Shown: positions 1 through 5,519 of the stretch, piece by piece
How the letters are laid out: each line of letters starts with the position of its first letter
How positions within the stretch are numbered: position 1 is the first letter of the stretch
Origin: Nitrospirota bacterium
GTDB lineage: Bacteria; Nitrospinota_A; UBA7883
DNA length: 6,665 nucleotides
Reading direction: 5' to 3'
Assembly (NCBI GenBank): GCA_011052055.1
Contig: DRJW01000242.1
Coordinates: forward strand, 1 to 6,665
Notes under the pieces: model-generated
Told to the model about the DNA's origin: nothing
Seen by the model: the letters and a program-made list of their open reading frames with translations, nothing else
Database searches by the model: none
Program-made: the position numbers and the translations under genes

Positions 1-47
1 CTCTAATAATCCATTTCTGCTACAATCGGCTGTAAAAGGCGCCATGC

Positions 48-81
48 TTCGTTGACGAGTCAAATTCGTTGACAAGTCAAA
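48..81. repeat. Two tandem 17-bp units, each containing a 12-bp palindrome
   Basis: Two adjacent 17-bp units (48-64 and 65-81) differ at one base. Each contains the palindrome TTGAC-NN-GTCAA (52-63 and 69-80), so the two dyads are spaced 17 bp apart. A third, decayed start of the unit (ATCGTTCTC) follows at 82-90. The arrangement could be a pair of protein-binding sites or part of a dispersed intergenic repeat. No gene adjacent on the left is visible, so the role is unknown. Confidence 0.6.
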
Positions 82-122
82 ATCGTTCTCAGAGTAGTTA
101 CTACTACACTTGCGGCCATTTT
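79..122. other. Foldable intergenic segment with nested inverted repeats
   Basis: AAAAT at 79-83 is complementary to ATTTT at 118-122. Inside lies a near-perfect dyad, AGTAGT-T-ACTACT (93-105). Together with the tandem dyads just to the left, this makes the non-coding stretch 1-196 unusually rich in symmetry. It could be a dispersed intergenic repeat, a 3' untranslated structure of the leftward operon, or chance. No protein-coding signal supports the short ORFs that cross it. Confidence 0.35.
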
Positions 123-143
123 GTCTCGCAGTCTCGCCTGACG

Positions 144-178
144 GCTTTTCGCTCGATTTCGCTACGAAAGCGCTTTTT
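144..178 (+). terminator. Possible rho-independent terminator reading rightward
   Basis: GCTTTTCG (144-151) can pair with CGAAAGC (165-171) with one bulged T. A smaller alternative is CGCT (160-163) with AGCG (169-172). Both are followed within two bases by five T (174-178). This would end a rightward transcript entering from left of the window, convergent with the leftward operon that stops at 197. The stem is weak, so the call is tentative. Confidence 0.3.
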
Positions 179-196
179 AGAGGTTCCCTATTGTCT

Positions 197-427
197 CTAC
201 ATATTCGCTCTGGCTTCAAAAACGATCTTCTCCATCCTGTCTTTTCCGGCCAGTTTTTTCTTTTTCAACTGCGCCAGCTCATAATCCTCTTCGGGGCTCA
301 GATGTTTTTTCTGTCTTAACAACTCGACTTTGCTTTTCAAATCCATATGCTCTTCATTGAGCTGTATATACTCCTCATTTTCGTCCAGAAGCCGGGTGAC
401 AACTGAATCGTCCGTTTTAACGCTCAT
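197..427 (-). CDS. DUF465 (YdcH-like) small coiled-coil protein
   Basis: This is a 76-residue, highly charged, almost entirely helical protein. It has the DUF465/YdcH pattern: a helix with NEEHMDLKSKVELL, a short turn (LSPEED), then a second helix with LAQLKKKKLAGKDRMEKIV, typical of an antiparallel helical hairpin. The family is common in Proteobacteria, and its biochemical role is not established. I chose the ATG at 427 because GGGAG lies 9 nt upstream of it. The in-frame ATG three codons earlier (436) abuts that same GGGAG, which leaves no ribosome-binding spacing. It follows the tsaB stop by 27 nt, so it is probably the last gene of the leftward operon. No clear leftward terminator is seen after it. 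Confidence 0.82.
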   Translation of the reverse strand: MSVKTDDSVVTRLLDENEEYIQLNEEHMDLKSKVELLRQKKHLSPEEDYELAQLKKKKLAGKDRMEKIVFEARANM

Positions 428-454
428 CTGTATCATCTCCCACTATTAAAAGGT

Positions 455-1144
455 TCAAGTTTGAAGTTTCATTAAATTCAACTCCGCCTGGGGGCGGCTT
501 ACATACCTGGGAGCGGGAGGCGCGGCGCTCAACTCTCCTCTATCAGCCATCTCACACGCAAGTAGAGCGACACCTTCGGCGCAGGATCTCTCCGGCGATT
601 CAGCCGATTCTACGCGATGACCGATTTTGTCCCGCAAAAGGCTGGCGTATGGCGCAAATCCGTCTCCTGTGAAAAAGACATCGCCATCTATCATCTTTGC
701 AAGTGAATCGACCGTAATTTCCATATCATCGGTAAGCTTTTCCGGCTCTCCAGCCATCTTCGAGTAGAGCGCCGCGTAAACCTGACCACGTTGAGCCATA
801 ATTGTCGGGCATAGATAAGCCGCTCTGGTATCTTCGCAGACTCTGGCCATCGCGTCCAGCGTCCCGACGCCGACCACAGGTTTGCCGAAAGAATCGGCCA
901 GCCCCATTGCAGTACCCAGGCCGATCCTGAGCCCCGTAAACGATCCGGGGCCTACTGCGGACGCGAAGATATCCACATCGGCGAGGTCTATGGAAACATC
1001 ATCGAACAGGCCGTTTACCATGCCAAGGATGTCTTGCGAGAAAGAGCCGCTTCGCCTTTTTCGGCGCTCACACAATACACTTCGCCCCTTCATCAAAACG
1101 GCGCTGGCCTCCGCCAGCGAGGTGTCAAGCCCAAGTGTATACAT
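455..1144 (-). CDS. tsaB: tRNA threonylcarbamoyladenosine biosynthesis protein TsaB
   Basis: TsaB (formerly YeaZ) is the inactive ASKHA-fold partner of TsaD. With TsaE it transfers threonylcarbamoyl from TC-AMP to A37 of ANN-decoding tRNAs in the cytoplasm. The 229-residue length matches the family. The N-terminus reads MYTLGLDTS, followed by the signature GPGSFTGLR at residues 65-73 and GLADSFGKPVVGVGTLDA, and the C-terminus has the expected P.YVSRPQAE. Two usual family motifs are altered. The HS..LLP segment reads SFSQDIL (34-40), and the DAR before the G-VY stretch reads MAQ (116-118). The ATG at 1144 is preceded directly by an in-frame TTG (1147), and no strong Shine-Dalgarno precedes either. 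The DUF465 gene follows by 27 nt. The upstream 146-nt gap may hold its own promoter. Confidence 0.93.
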   Translation of the reverse strand: MYTLGLDTSLAEASAVLMKGRSVLCERRKRRSGSFSQDILGMVNGLFDDVSIDLADVDIFASAVGPGSFTGLRIGLGTAMGLADSFGKPVVGVGTLDAMARVCEDTRAAYLCPTIMAQRGQVYAALYSKMAGEPEKLTDDMEITVDSLAKMIDGDVFFTGDGFAPYASLLRDKIGHRVESAESPERSCAEGVALLACEMADRGELSAAPPAPRYVSRPQAELNLMKLQT

Positions 1145-1206
1145 CAATTATAGCGCGTCGCTGGTTAGTCCCCGACTGGTTCATACTAATTTGATACCAG
1201 ATAACG

Positions 1207-1238
1207 GCCCGCAATGCAACGGGCTTTGTAACGCATTG
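1207..1238. other. Interleaved inverted repeats able to form an H-type pseudoknot or two alternative hairpins
   Basis: GCCCG (1207-1211) is complementary to CGGGC (1220-1224). The loop segment CAATGC (1212-1217) is complementary to GCATTG (1233-1238). The two stems interleave, so an RNA could form a pseudoknot or choose between two hairpins. It lies in the leader of tsaB on the leftward transcript. No T-run follows on the minus strand. On the plus strand only TTT follows, so it is not a convincing terminator. The pseudoknot has a zero-length connector on one side, which strains it. Confidence 0.35.
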
Positions 1239-1266
1239 ATATTACAGCTATAACATTTCATGTCCG
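1239..1266 (-). promoter_or_regulatory. Possible internal promoter for tsaB and the DUF465 gene
   Basis: Reading leftward, CGGACA (1266-1261, four of six matches to the -35 consensus) is separated by 16 bp from TAATAT (1244-1239, four of six matches to the -10). It lies about 95 bp before tsaB in a 146-nt gap, where the upstream gene pair otherwise ends. If it is used, the interleaved repeats at 1207-1238 fall at the very start of the transcript. Both boxes are weak. Confidence 0.27.
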
Positions 1267-1290
1267 CGCCCATTCCTACCTGCAGAATAT

Positions 1291-1656
1291 CTACGCGCCA
1301 TACTTGTCCTCTGCTTGCGCGCCTGGCTCGCCGGAATCCGCTTCTTTTTGCGCCATGAACGCCTCGCGCTCCAATCCCGATTTCGATTTGCGCATGTTTA
1401 TATCATTTTCGGCTGAGGATATTTCAAGCTCGGTCATTTTTATCTCCTCGATATATGACGCCGATCTTTCCTGGACTATCGGGTCTGCGCCGTTTTTAGA
1501 CGCTTTATAGGTTATCTCGCCAAGCTTCATAAAAAGCCCGTTTCTTTTATCGGCGAACCCTATGATCCGGAGTTTAAGTTTCAGGATTTTCATAAATCCA
1601 GTGACCTGACTTATCCCGAAACCAACAGCGTCCCTGGCTTTATCAGCAAGTCCCAT
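1291..1656 (-). CDS. Unknown 121-residue amphipathic-helix and coiled-coil protein
   Basis: I do not recognise a named family. The protein begins with an amphipathic, glycine-containing segment (residues 1-20). A basic, hydrophobic helix follows (22-35, rich in K, L, I and R), then KRNGLFMKLGEITY (37-50). A charged region at about 60-105 looks like coiled coil, and the tail is acidic and disordered. There is no obvious transmembrane span; the N-terminal third could associate with a membrane surface. Start choice is good: AGGGA lies 9 nt before the ATG. It sits 23 nt after the stop of the 274-residue membrane protein, so the two are probably co-transcribed and may act together. That link is inferred from position only. 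Confidence 0.72.
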   Translation of the reverse strand: MGLADKARDAVGFGISQVTGFMKILKLKLRIIGFADKRNGLFMKLGEITYKASKNGADPIVQERSASYIEEIKMTELEISSAENDINMRKSKSGLEREAFMAQKEADSGEPGAQAEDKYGA

Positions 1657-1679
1657 ATTCGAAATTCCCTCTACGCCTT

Positions 1680-2504
1680 TTACGGAGATTGCCCCGATTG
1701 CTCTTGAGCCGCCTCAATCTCCTCTTGCTTCACATTTTCAGGTAAATCAGGCTCACTGCTCTCCCCTCCCCCGCCTGAAGGCTCCTCGACATTAACAGTC
1801 AGCTCTGGCTCCGGCGCTGGCTCTAGCTCTGGCTCCGGCGCTGGCTCTAGCTCCGGCTCTGGCGCTGGCTCTGGCTCTAGCGCTGGCTCTGATCTGGCTT
1901 GATCCGGGATGTCTATCTGCTTTTGGGCCGCCACCCCGTCCCCGATCAAGGCCATTACTTCCATGATTTCGTTTTGGAGCTTGACCGCCTCGGCTTTGAC
2001 TACCGGGTCTCCCGTGGCTACCAGACGCTCAAGAGACTTCAAACTTTTTTGAAGCTCTGCGCGAACGACCGCTTTACCAGTTCTTTTGGCGAGCCTGCTC
2101 TCTAAGAGAAGCCTGTCTGTAAGCCGCTCCACATTGGAATTTACGCTATCGATCTTGACCGACACGGTTTCCATAATCCTCCAGCCGACCACGGCTATCA
2201 ATATCAACGCCCCGACGGCGGTTAGAGCCGCAACACGGGTAAGGGAAAAACTGTTTACAGCAGGCGGCGGGCCAGATGCGCGATCCTCCTCCAGCGCTCC
2301 GTCATAATTGTATGGCGTGCCTCCGCTTTCGATTTCCCCGGCCATTTTCATCTGGGCGCTAGGTGAGGCTGGCGCTTCTTCTGATTTCGGCTCGGAAGGT
2401 GGAAACGGGGGTGGATTGGTTTCTACGGGAACGTCGGGCATGGGAGGTTTTATTTGAGAATCGACCGGCTCCTCTTTTTGTGTATCCTTACTCTCCTCTG
2501 TCAC
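1680..2504 (-). CDS. Unknown single-pass membrane protein with Pro/Glu-rich flanks and coiled coil
   Basis: This is a 274-residue protein of no recognised family. Residues 1-85 are disordered, acidic and proline-rich (for example ETNPPPFPPSEP). Residues about 91-108 form one transmembrane helix (VAALTAVGALILIAVVGW). Residues about 110-195 are a charged helical, probably coiled-coil, region. Residues 207-235 are an EPAPEPEL repeat, followed by a Gly/Ser-rich and acidic tail. There is no cleavable signal peptide or catalytic motif, so a structural or scaffold role is more likely than an enzyme. Topology is not clear from the flanking charges. The start is GTG at 2504, with AAGGA 8 nt upstream. 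It is the first gene of the leftward cluster, divergent from folD, and is followed 23 nt later by the 121-residue gene. Confidence 0.75.
   Translation of the reverse strand: MTEESKDTQKEEPVDSQIKPPMPDVPVETNPPPFPPSEPKSEEAPASPSAQMKMAGEIESGGTPYNYDGALEEDRASGPPPAVNSFSLTRVAALTAVGALILIAVVGWRIMETVSVKIDSVNSNVERLTDRLLLESRLAKRTGKAVVRAELQKSLKSLERLVATGDPVVKAEAVKLQNEIMEVMALIGDGVAAQKQIDIPDQARSEPALEPEPAPEPELEPAPEPELEPAPEPELTVNVEEPSGGGGESSEPDLPENVKQEEIEAAQEQSGQSP
1801..1890 (-). repeat. 24-bp in-frame tandem repeat encoding EPAPEPEL
   Basis: Units at 1801-1824 and 1825-1848 are identical. The unit at 1849-1872 differs at two bases, and a partial, degraded copy runs to 1890. The unit is exactly eight codons, so gain or loss of copies keeps the frame and only changes the length of the Glu-Pro linker. 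The identity of two adjacent copies suggests recent expansion by slippage or unequal recombination. Confidence 0.9.
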
Positions 2505-2581
2505 GCTAACGATCCTTACTGATGATTTTTTTATTTAAAAGGGTAATCGCTGTCATTTCGTTGTGGGCAAACCCCCGAAAA

Positions 2582-2639
2582 ACGGGATAGAATCATATCT
2601 ATCATAGATTTTCATCGTACTTAAGCTTTCATATCCCGT
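2582..2639. repeat. Widely spaced 8-bp inverted repeat in the divergent control region
   Basis: ACGGGATA (2582-2589) and TATCCCGT (2632-2639) are perfect inverted copies whose centres are 50 bp apart. They flank the predicted leftward start site and the central dyad at 2597-2609. The right arm overlaps the predicted leftward -35 box. They could be paired operator half-sites or the arms of a structure in a rightward transcript. They may also be chance. Confidence 0.35.
2597..2609. promoter_or_regulatory. Operator-like perfect dyad at the leftward start site
   Basis: ATCTAT-C-ATAGAT is a perfect 6-bp inverted repeat around one central base. It covers about -2 to +11 relative to the start site expected from the leftward promoter at 2614-2642. 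That placement would suit a repressor. No regulator gene is in the window. Confidence 0.4.
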
Positions 2640-2642
2640 CAA
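2614..2642 (-). promoter_or_regulatory. Sigma-70-type promoter for the leftward cluster
   Basis: Reading leftward, TTGACG (2642-2637, five of six consensus matches) is separated by an ideal 17 bp from TACGAT (2619-2614, four of six). Transcription would start near 2607, giving a leader of about 100 nt before the GTG start at 2504. This is the best -35/-10 pair in the divergent region on this strand. Confidence 0.55.
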
Positions 2643-2672
2643 GATCAAAAGGGAGGCTTAATCGAGAATCGC

Positions 2673-2703
2673 ATGATCGGATATGGTAACGCGATCATAT
2701 AAT
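2673..2703 (+). promoter_or_regulatory. folD promoter with overlapping inverted repeat
   Basis: A consensus -10, TATAAT, lies at 2698-2703, placing the start near 2710 and leaving a leader of about 20 nt. No good -35 is present; GATCGG occupies the 17-bp position. A perfect 7-bp inverted repeat, ATGATCG (2673-2679) and CGATCAT (2692-2698), spans the -35 to -10 interval. That placement fits a repressor site or a compensating activator. Each arm contains a GATC site, so methylation sensitivity is possible where Dam is present. Confidence 0.5.
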
Positions 2704-2729
2704 TCCACATTAGGAGCATTATAAGTTAA

Positions 2730-3620
2730 ATGGCGGTAATAATAGACGGAAAACAGGTAGCGGCTGAAATAAGGGCGGAGATAAAACAGGAGGTCGAAAG
2801 GATCGGGGACAGCTCAGGCGAAAAGGTCGGGCTGGCCGTCATAATGGTCGGGGATTTCCCGGCGTCGAAAGTCTATGTGCGCCTGAAAGAAAAAGCCTGC
2901 GCCGAAGCGGGAATAGTCTCCGTACAGCATAATCTGCCGGAAGACACTTCGATGGACAGCCTGCTTGATCTGATCGACGACCTTAACGCCGATATTGCGG
3001 TGAACGGAATATTGCTACAGCTACCCCTCCCCGACGCTCTCGACGCGAACGAGGCGCTAGACAGGATCGATCCCGGCAAAGATGTGGACGGGTTTCACCC
3101 TTTAAACGTCGGCCTGCTGTCGCAAAACCTGGCGACCCTGGCGCCATGCACGCCCACCGGATGCATAGAGCTCCTCGACCGGTACAAAATCCCCATAGAG
3201 GGAGCCAACGCGGTGGTTGTCGGCAGGTCGAACATAGTCGGAAAACCGGTGGCCGCCATGCTTCTGCACAGAAACGCGACCGTGACAATCTGCCATTCAA
3301 GAACCAGAGACCTCGGCAAGATCACCTCACAGGCCGATATTCTTGTCGTAGCCGTCGGCAGGCCGAACTCTATCACCGAAGGAATGGTGAAAAAAGGCGC
3401 CGCCGTTATCGATGTGGGCATAAACCGGCTTGACAACAAATTGGTTGGCGATGTGGATTTTAACGGAGTGGTCGATACTTGCGGGTTCATCTCTCCGGCG
3501 CCGGGCGGCGTGGGGCCGATGACCATCGCAATGCTTCTTTCCAACACCGTGTCCGCCTACAAGCTCCAGCGAAACCTCATTGTCTCTTTACTGGACGGTT
3601 CGGGGCGGAGAAGAAAATAA
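2730..3620 (+). CDS. folD: Bifunctional methylenetetrahydrofolate dehydrogenase/cyclohydrolase FolD
   Basis: This cytoplasmic enzyme interconverts 5,10-methylene-THF and 10-formyl-THF through methenyl-THF, using NADP+. It supplies one-carbon units for purines and formyl-methionine. The 296-residue length is normal. The YxxxK active-site motif is at Y49/K53. ILLQLPLP carries Q97, and KDVDGFHP carries D120, the folate-binding aspartate. The Rossmann motif GRSNIVGKP is at 165-173, and SPAPGGVGPMT is at 255-265. All key residues appear intact. The ATG at 2730 gives the normal family N-terminus (IIDGKQVA). The ribosome-binding site TAGGAG (2711-2716) is rather far away, at 13 nt. A short basic tail (GSGRRRK) ends the protein. 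It is the first gene of the rightward operon, and xseA starts 6 nt after its stop. Confidence 0.97.
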   Translation: MAVIIDGKQVAAEIRAEIKQEVERIGDSSGEKVGLAVIMVGDFPASKVYVRLKEKACAEAGIVSVQHNLPEDTSMDSLLDLIDDLNADIAVNGILLQLPLPDALDANEALDRIDPGKDVDGFHPLNVGLLSQNLATLAPCTPTGCIELLDRYKIPIEGANAVVVGRSNIVGKPVAAMLLHRNATVTICHSRTRDLGKITSQADILVVAVGRPNSITEGMVKKGAAVIDVGINRLDNKLVGDVDFNGVVDTCGFISPAPGGVGPMTIAMLLSNTVSAYKLQRNLIVSLLDGSGRRRK

Positions 3621-3626
3621 CGAAAG

Positions 3627-5072
3627 ATGCCGGACGAAAAATCTGTTGACGGCGGTAAAAAGATATTCACGGTATCATCCCTCACCTCCGACATAAAGGC
3701 GGTCATAGAGTCGGGGTTTTCCGGGTTATGGGTGGAAGGTGAGATATCCAACTTCAAGGTCTACCCCTCCGGCCACGCCTATTTCGATCTGAAAGACGAC
3801 AAAGCCCTGCTCAACGCCGTGATGTGGAAAGGCTCCCGCAAATATTTAAAATTCGAGCCGAAACAGGGCGATCATGTGGTTTGCCGGGGCAGGCTTTCGG
3901 TCTATGAAAAATATGGCAAATACCAGCTCGTGGCCGAGTCGATGGAGCCGAAAGGGTTGGGCGCCCTGCAGGCCGAATTCGAGGCGCTAAAGAAAAAGCT
4001 GAAGGCCGAAGGCTTCTTTGACCAGGAGCGGAAAAAAAACCTGCCATACATCCCCTGGTCGGTCGGCATTGTCACCTCCCCAGCAGGCGCGGTGATAAAA
4101 GACATTATCCGCACCCTGAACCGCCGTTTCCCCGGTCTTCGCATAATCTTGAACCCGGTCAGGGTGCAGGGCGACGGGGCGGCAAAGGAGATAGCCCGCG
4201 CCATCGGCCAGTTTAACGAGTATGGAAAAGTGGATGTTCTGATCGTGGGAAGAGGGGGAGGGTCGCTAGAAGACCTCTTTGCGTTTAACGAAGAGAAAGT
4301 GGCCCGCGCCATAGCGGCGTCTGTTATCCCTGTTGTCTCAGCCGTGGGCCACGAAACAGATTTTACCATCGCCGATTTTGTCGCCGATCTTCGCGCCTCC
4401 ACACCGACGGCGGCGGCTGAGATGGTGGCGCCAGAGCGCGAGGCGATTGAAGATGCTATCGATGAGCTTGTCAAAAGGATGACCGGGCGCCTGCGCGGCA
4501 CGATAGAGGATCAGAGGCAGGAGATAGACGGCCTTACCGGCAGAGCCGCCCGCGCGGTCAGTCATGATCTTGATCTGGTCTCCGGGCGCCTCACTGCTGT
4601 TTACCGGCGCCTTGGCGCCATAAGCCCCCGAAAAAAGCTGGAGCTTCGCAGGGAAAAACTTTTGGAGCTACAAAAAGCCATGACAAGAGGTGTCTTTCGT
4701 ATCTCCGAAACTTTAAATGTAAAAACCTTGAGCCTTACCGGCAGGCTGGCCGCTTTAAAACCGGAGCGCTGGATCGACGCTCGGCGCCAACTAGTCGAGC
4801 GTTCTGTAAAGGATATGGGAAACCATCTCCAGACCGGCCTGCAGGCGCATGTAAAGCGGATGGAAGTGGCGGTCGGCAGGCTGACTGCCTATAGTCCGCT
4901 AAAAGCGCTTGAGCGTGGATACAGCATCGTGACCACATTGGATGGTAAACATGTAATAAAATCGGCGGATGAGTTGAAAACGGGTGACAAGGTGAAGCTG
5001 AGGCTTAAAGGTGGCGAGAGGAAAGCCACGATAAACGGGAGCGAAAACCCGGCCCAGGGGAAATTGTTCTGA
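3627..5072 (+). CDS. xseA: Exodeoxyribonuclease VII large subunit
   Basis: XseA is the catalytic subunit of exonuclease VII, which with several XseB subunits degrades single-stranded DNA from both ends to short oligonucleotides. The protein has 481 residues. An N-terminal OB-fold runs about 13-105 (VSSLTSDIKAVIE, WVEGEISNFK). The catalytic domain includes VGIVTSPAGAVIKDI (146-160), GRGGGSLEDLFAFNEE (208-223) and AVGHETDFTIADFVAD (239-254), then RASTPTAAAE. A long charged coiled coil (about 270-430) follows, and the C-terminal domain begins near LERGYSIV. All the expected catalytic-domain motifs are present. There is no strong Shine-Dalgarno, and the start is 6 nt from the folD stop, which suggests translational coupling. 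Its TGA overlaps an ATG that opens a 28-codon ORF. Confidence 0.97.
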   Translation: MPDEKSVDGGKKIFTVSSLTSDIKAVIESGFSGLWVEGEISNFKVYPSGHAYFDLKDDKALLNAVMWKGSRKYLKFEPKQGDHVVCRGRLSVYEKYGKYQLVAESMEPKGLGALQAEFEALKKKLKAEGFFDQERKKNLPYIPWSVGIVTSPAGAVIKDIIRTLNRRFPGLRIILNPVRVQGDGAAKEIARAIGQFNEYGKVDVLIVGRGGGSLEDLFAFNEEKVARAIAASVIPVVSAVGHETDFTIADFVADLRASTPTAAAEMVAPEREAIEDAIDELVKRMTGRLRGTIEDQRQEIDGLTGRAARAVSHDLDLVSGRLTAVYRRLGAISPRKKLELRREKLLELQKAMTRGVFRISETLNVKTLSLTGRLAALKPERWIDARRQLVERSVKDMGNHLQTGLQAHVKRMEVAVGRLTAYSPLKALERGYSIVTTLDGKHVIKSADELKTGDKVKLRLKGGERKATINGSENPAQGKLF

Positions 5073-5158
5073 TGCCGCGGCAGATGAGTGGTCAGAAGTC
5101 GTCGAAAAGTCATTGCAGGGGGATGAGCGGCCAACATGGTATTTTGCTATTTTTTTAA
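5072..5158 (+). CDS. Possible 28-residue small ORF coupled to the xseA stop
   Basis: The last A of the xseA TGA is the first base of an ATG (TGATG overlap), and AGGGGA lies 10 nt upstream. The frame runs 28 codons, is basic and Gly/Ser/Gln-rich, contains MSG twice (residues 5 and 18) and ends hydrophobic (GILLFF) before TAA. Stop-start overlap with a decent ribosome-binding site is typical of real operon genes. The length and lack of any recognisable family leave it equally likely to be a chance frame in the unusual xseA-xseB gap. Confidence 0.22.
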   Translation: MPRQMSGQKSSKSHCRGMSGQHGILLFF

Positions 5159-5174
5159 GGACTGTTACTATAAA
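5144..5174 (+). promoter_or_regulatory. Weak possible internal promoter before xseB
   Basis: TTGCTA (5144-5149, four of six) and TATAAA (5169-5174, five of six) are 19 bp apart, longer than ideal. They lie in the AT-rich 175-nt gap between xseA and xseB. The pair could give xseB and ispA expression independent of folD, but it may be only base composition. Confidence 0.25.
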
Positions 5175-5247
5175 TTATGAGGTGGCGTCACGCTACTGTG
5201 TCAAAATCATTTTTTAAAGAAAATAAACAAATTGAAGCTGAACCGAT

Positions 5248-5514
5248 ATGAGCGATACAAAAAAAAATAAAAAAGAAATCAAGTTCGAGACGGCTCTTGC
5301 CAGGCTAGAGGAGATCGTCGCCAAACTTGAGGATGGCGGCCTGGAGCTTGACAAATCTATCGAGCTGTTTGAAGAGGGCGTTTCAACCGCGAAGGGTCTG
5401 CAGAAAAAACTCGACGAAGCCGAAAAGAAAATAGAACGGCTCACAAAAGACCATGACGGATCGCTCACCACCAAGCCCGCCGGCGCCGAGGCCGAAGAAG
5501 ACGCGCCCTTTTAG
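5248..5514 (+). CDS. xseB: Exodeoxyribonuclease VII small subunit
   Basis: XseB subunits bind the XseA coiled coil to form active exonuclease VII. The 88-residue protein has the family core: KFETALARLEEIVAKLEDG (12-30), LELDKSIELFEEG (32-44) and LQKKLDEAEKKIERL (51-65). An acidic, Ala/Pro-rich disordered tail follows. The ATG at 5248 is the first possible start, because an in-frame TGA lies at 5239-5241. Its ribosome-binding site is poor. Codons 4-9 contain A9-T-A6 (5259-5274), a tract prone to polymerase slippage. It is unusual that 175 nt separate it from xseA, since the two genes are often adjacent. ispA begins 5 nt after its stop. Confidence 0.94.
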   Translation: MSDTKKNKKEIKFETALARLEEIVAKLEDGGLELDKSIELFEEGVSTAKGLQKKLDEAEKKIERLTKDHDGSLTTKPAGAEAEEDAPF

Positions 5515-5519
5515 CCGTC

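Noticed and set aside
69..319. Short rightward frames across the left end
   Set aside because: They overlap the repeat-rich non-coding DNA and run antisense into the DUF465 gene, with no ribosome-binding site or recognisable protein.
1147..1153. A perfect TATAAT reading leftward directly before the tsaB ATG
   Set aside because: It is only 2 nt from the ATG and has no -35 partner at 16-18 bp. A start from it would fall inside the gene, so it is probably chance.
2574..2586. CCCG-AAAAA-CGGG hairpin in the divergent region
   Set aside because: It is a four-base-pair stem with no T-run on either strand at the right distance. It is too small to call.
2651..2702. GGGAGG followed by a 9-codon frame (ATG at 2673) before folD
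   Set aside because: The spacing of 16 nt is too long, the peptide is tiny, and the frame overlaps the inverted repeat and the -10 box, which explain the sequence better.
2582..2729. Possible THF riboswitch before folD
   Set aside because: The predicted folD leader is only about 20 nt, and I see none of the conserved THF-riboswitch sequence blocks.
2983..3547. Long antisense frames opposite folD, and similar frames opposite xseA and ispA
   Set aside because: The sense frames have complete, motif-bearing families. The antisense products are low-complexity or Arg/Ser-rich and lack ribosome-binding sites, as expected for shadows in GC-rich codons.
5176..5217. Hairpin GTGGCG-TCA-CGCTAC with a downstream T-run as a terminator before xseB
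   Set aside because: The stem includes a G-T wobble, and the T-run begins about 15 nt after the stem. This does not fit a rho-independent terminator.
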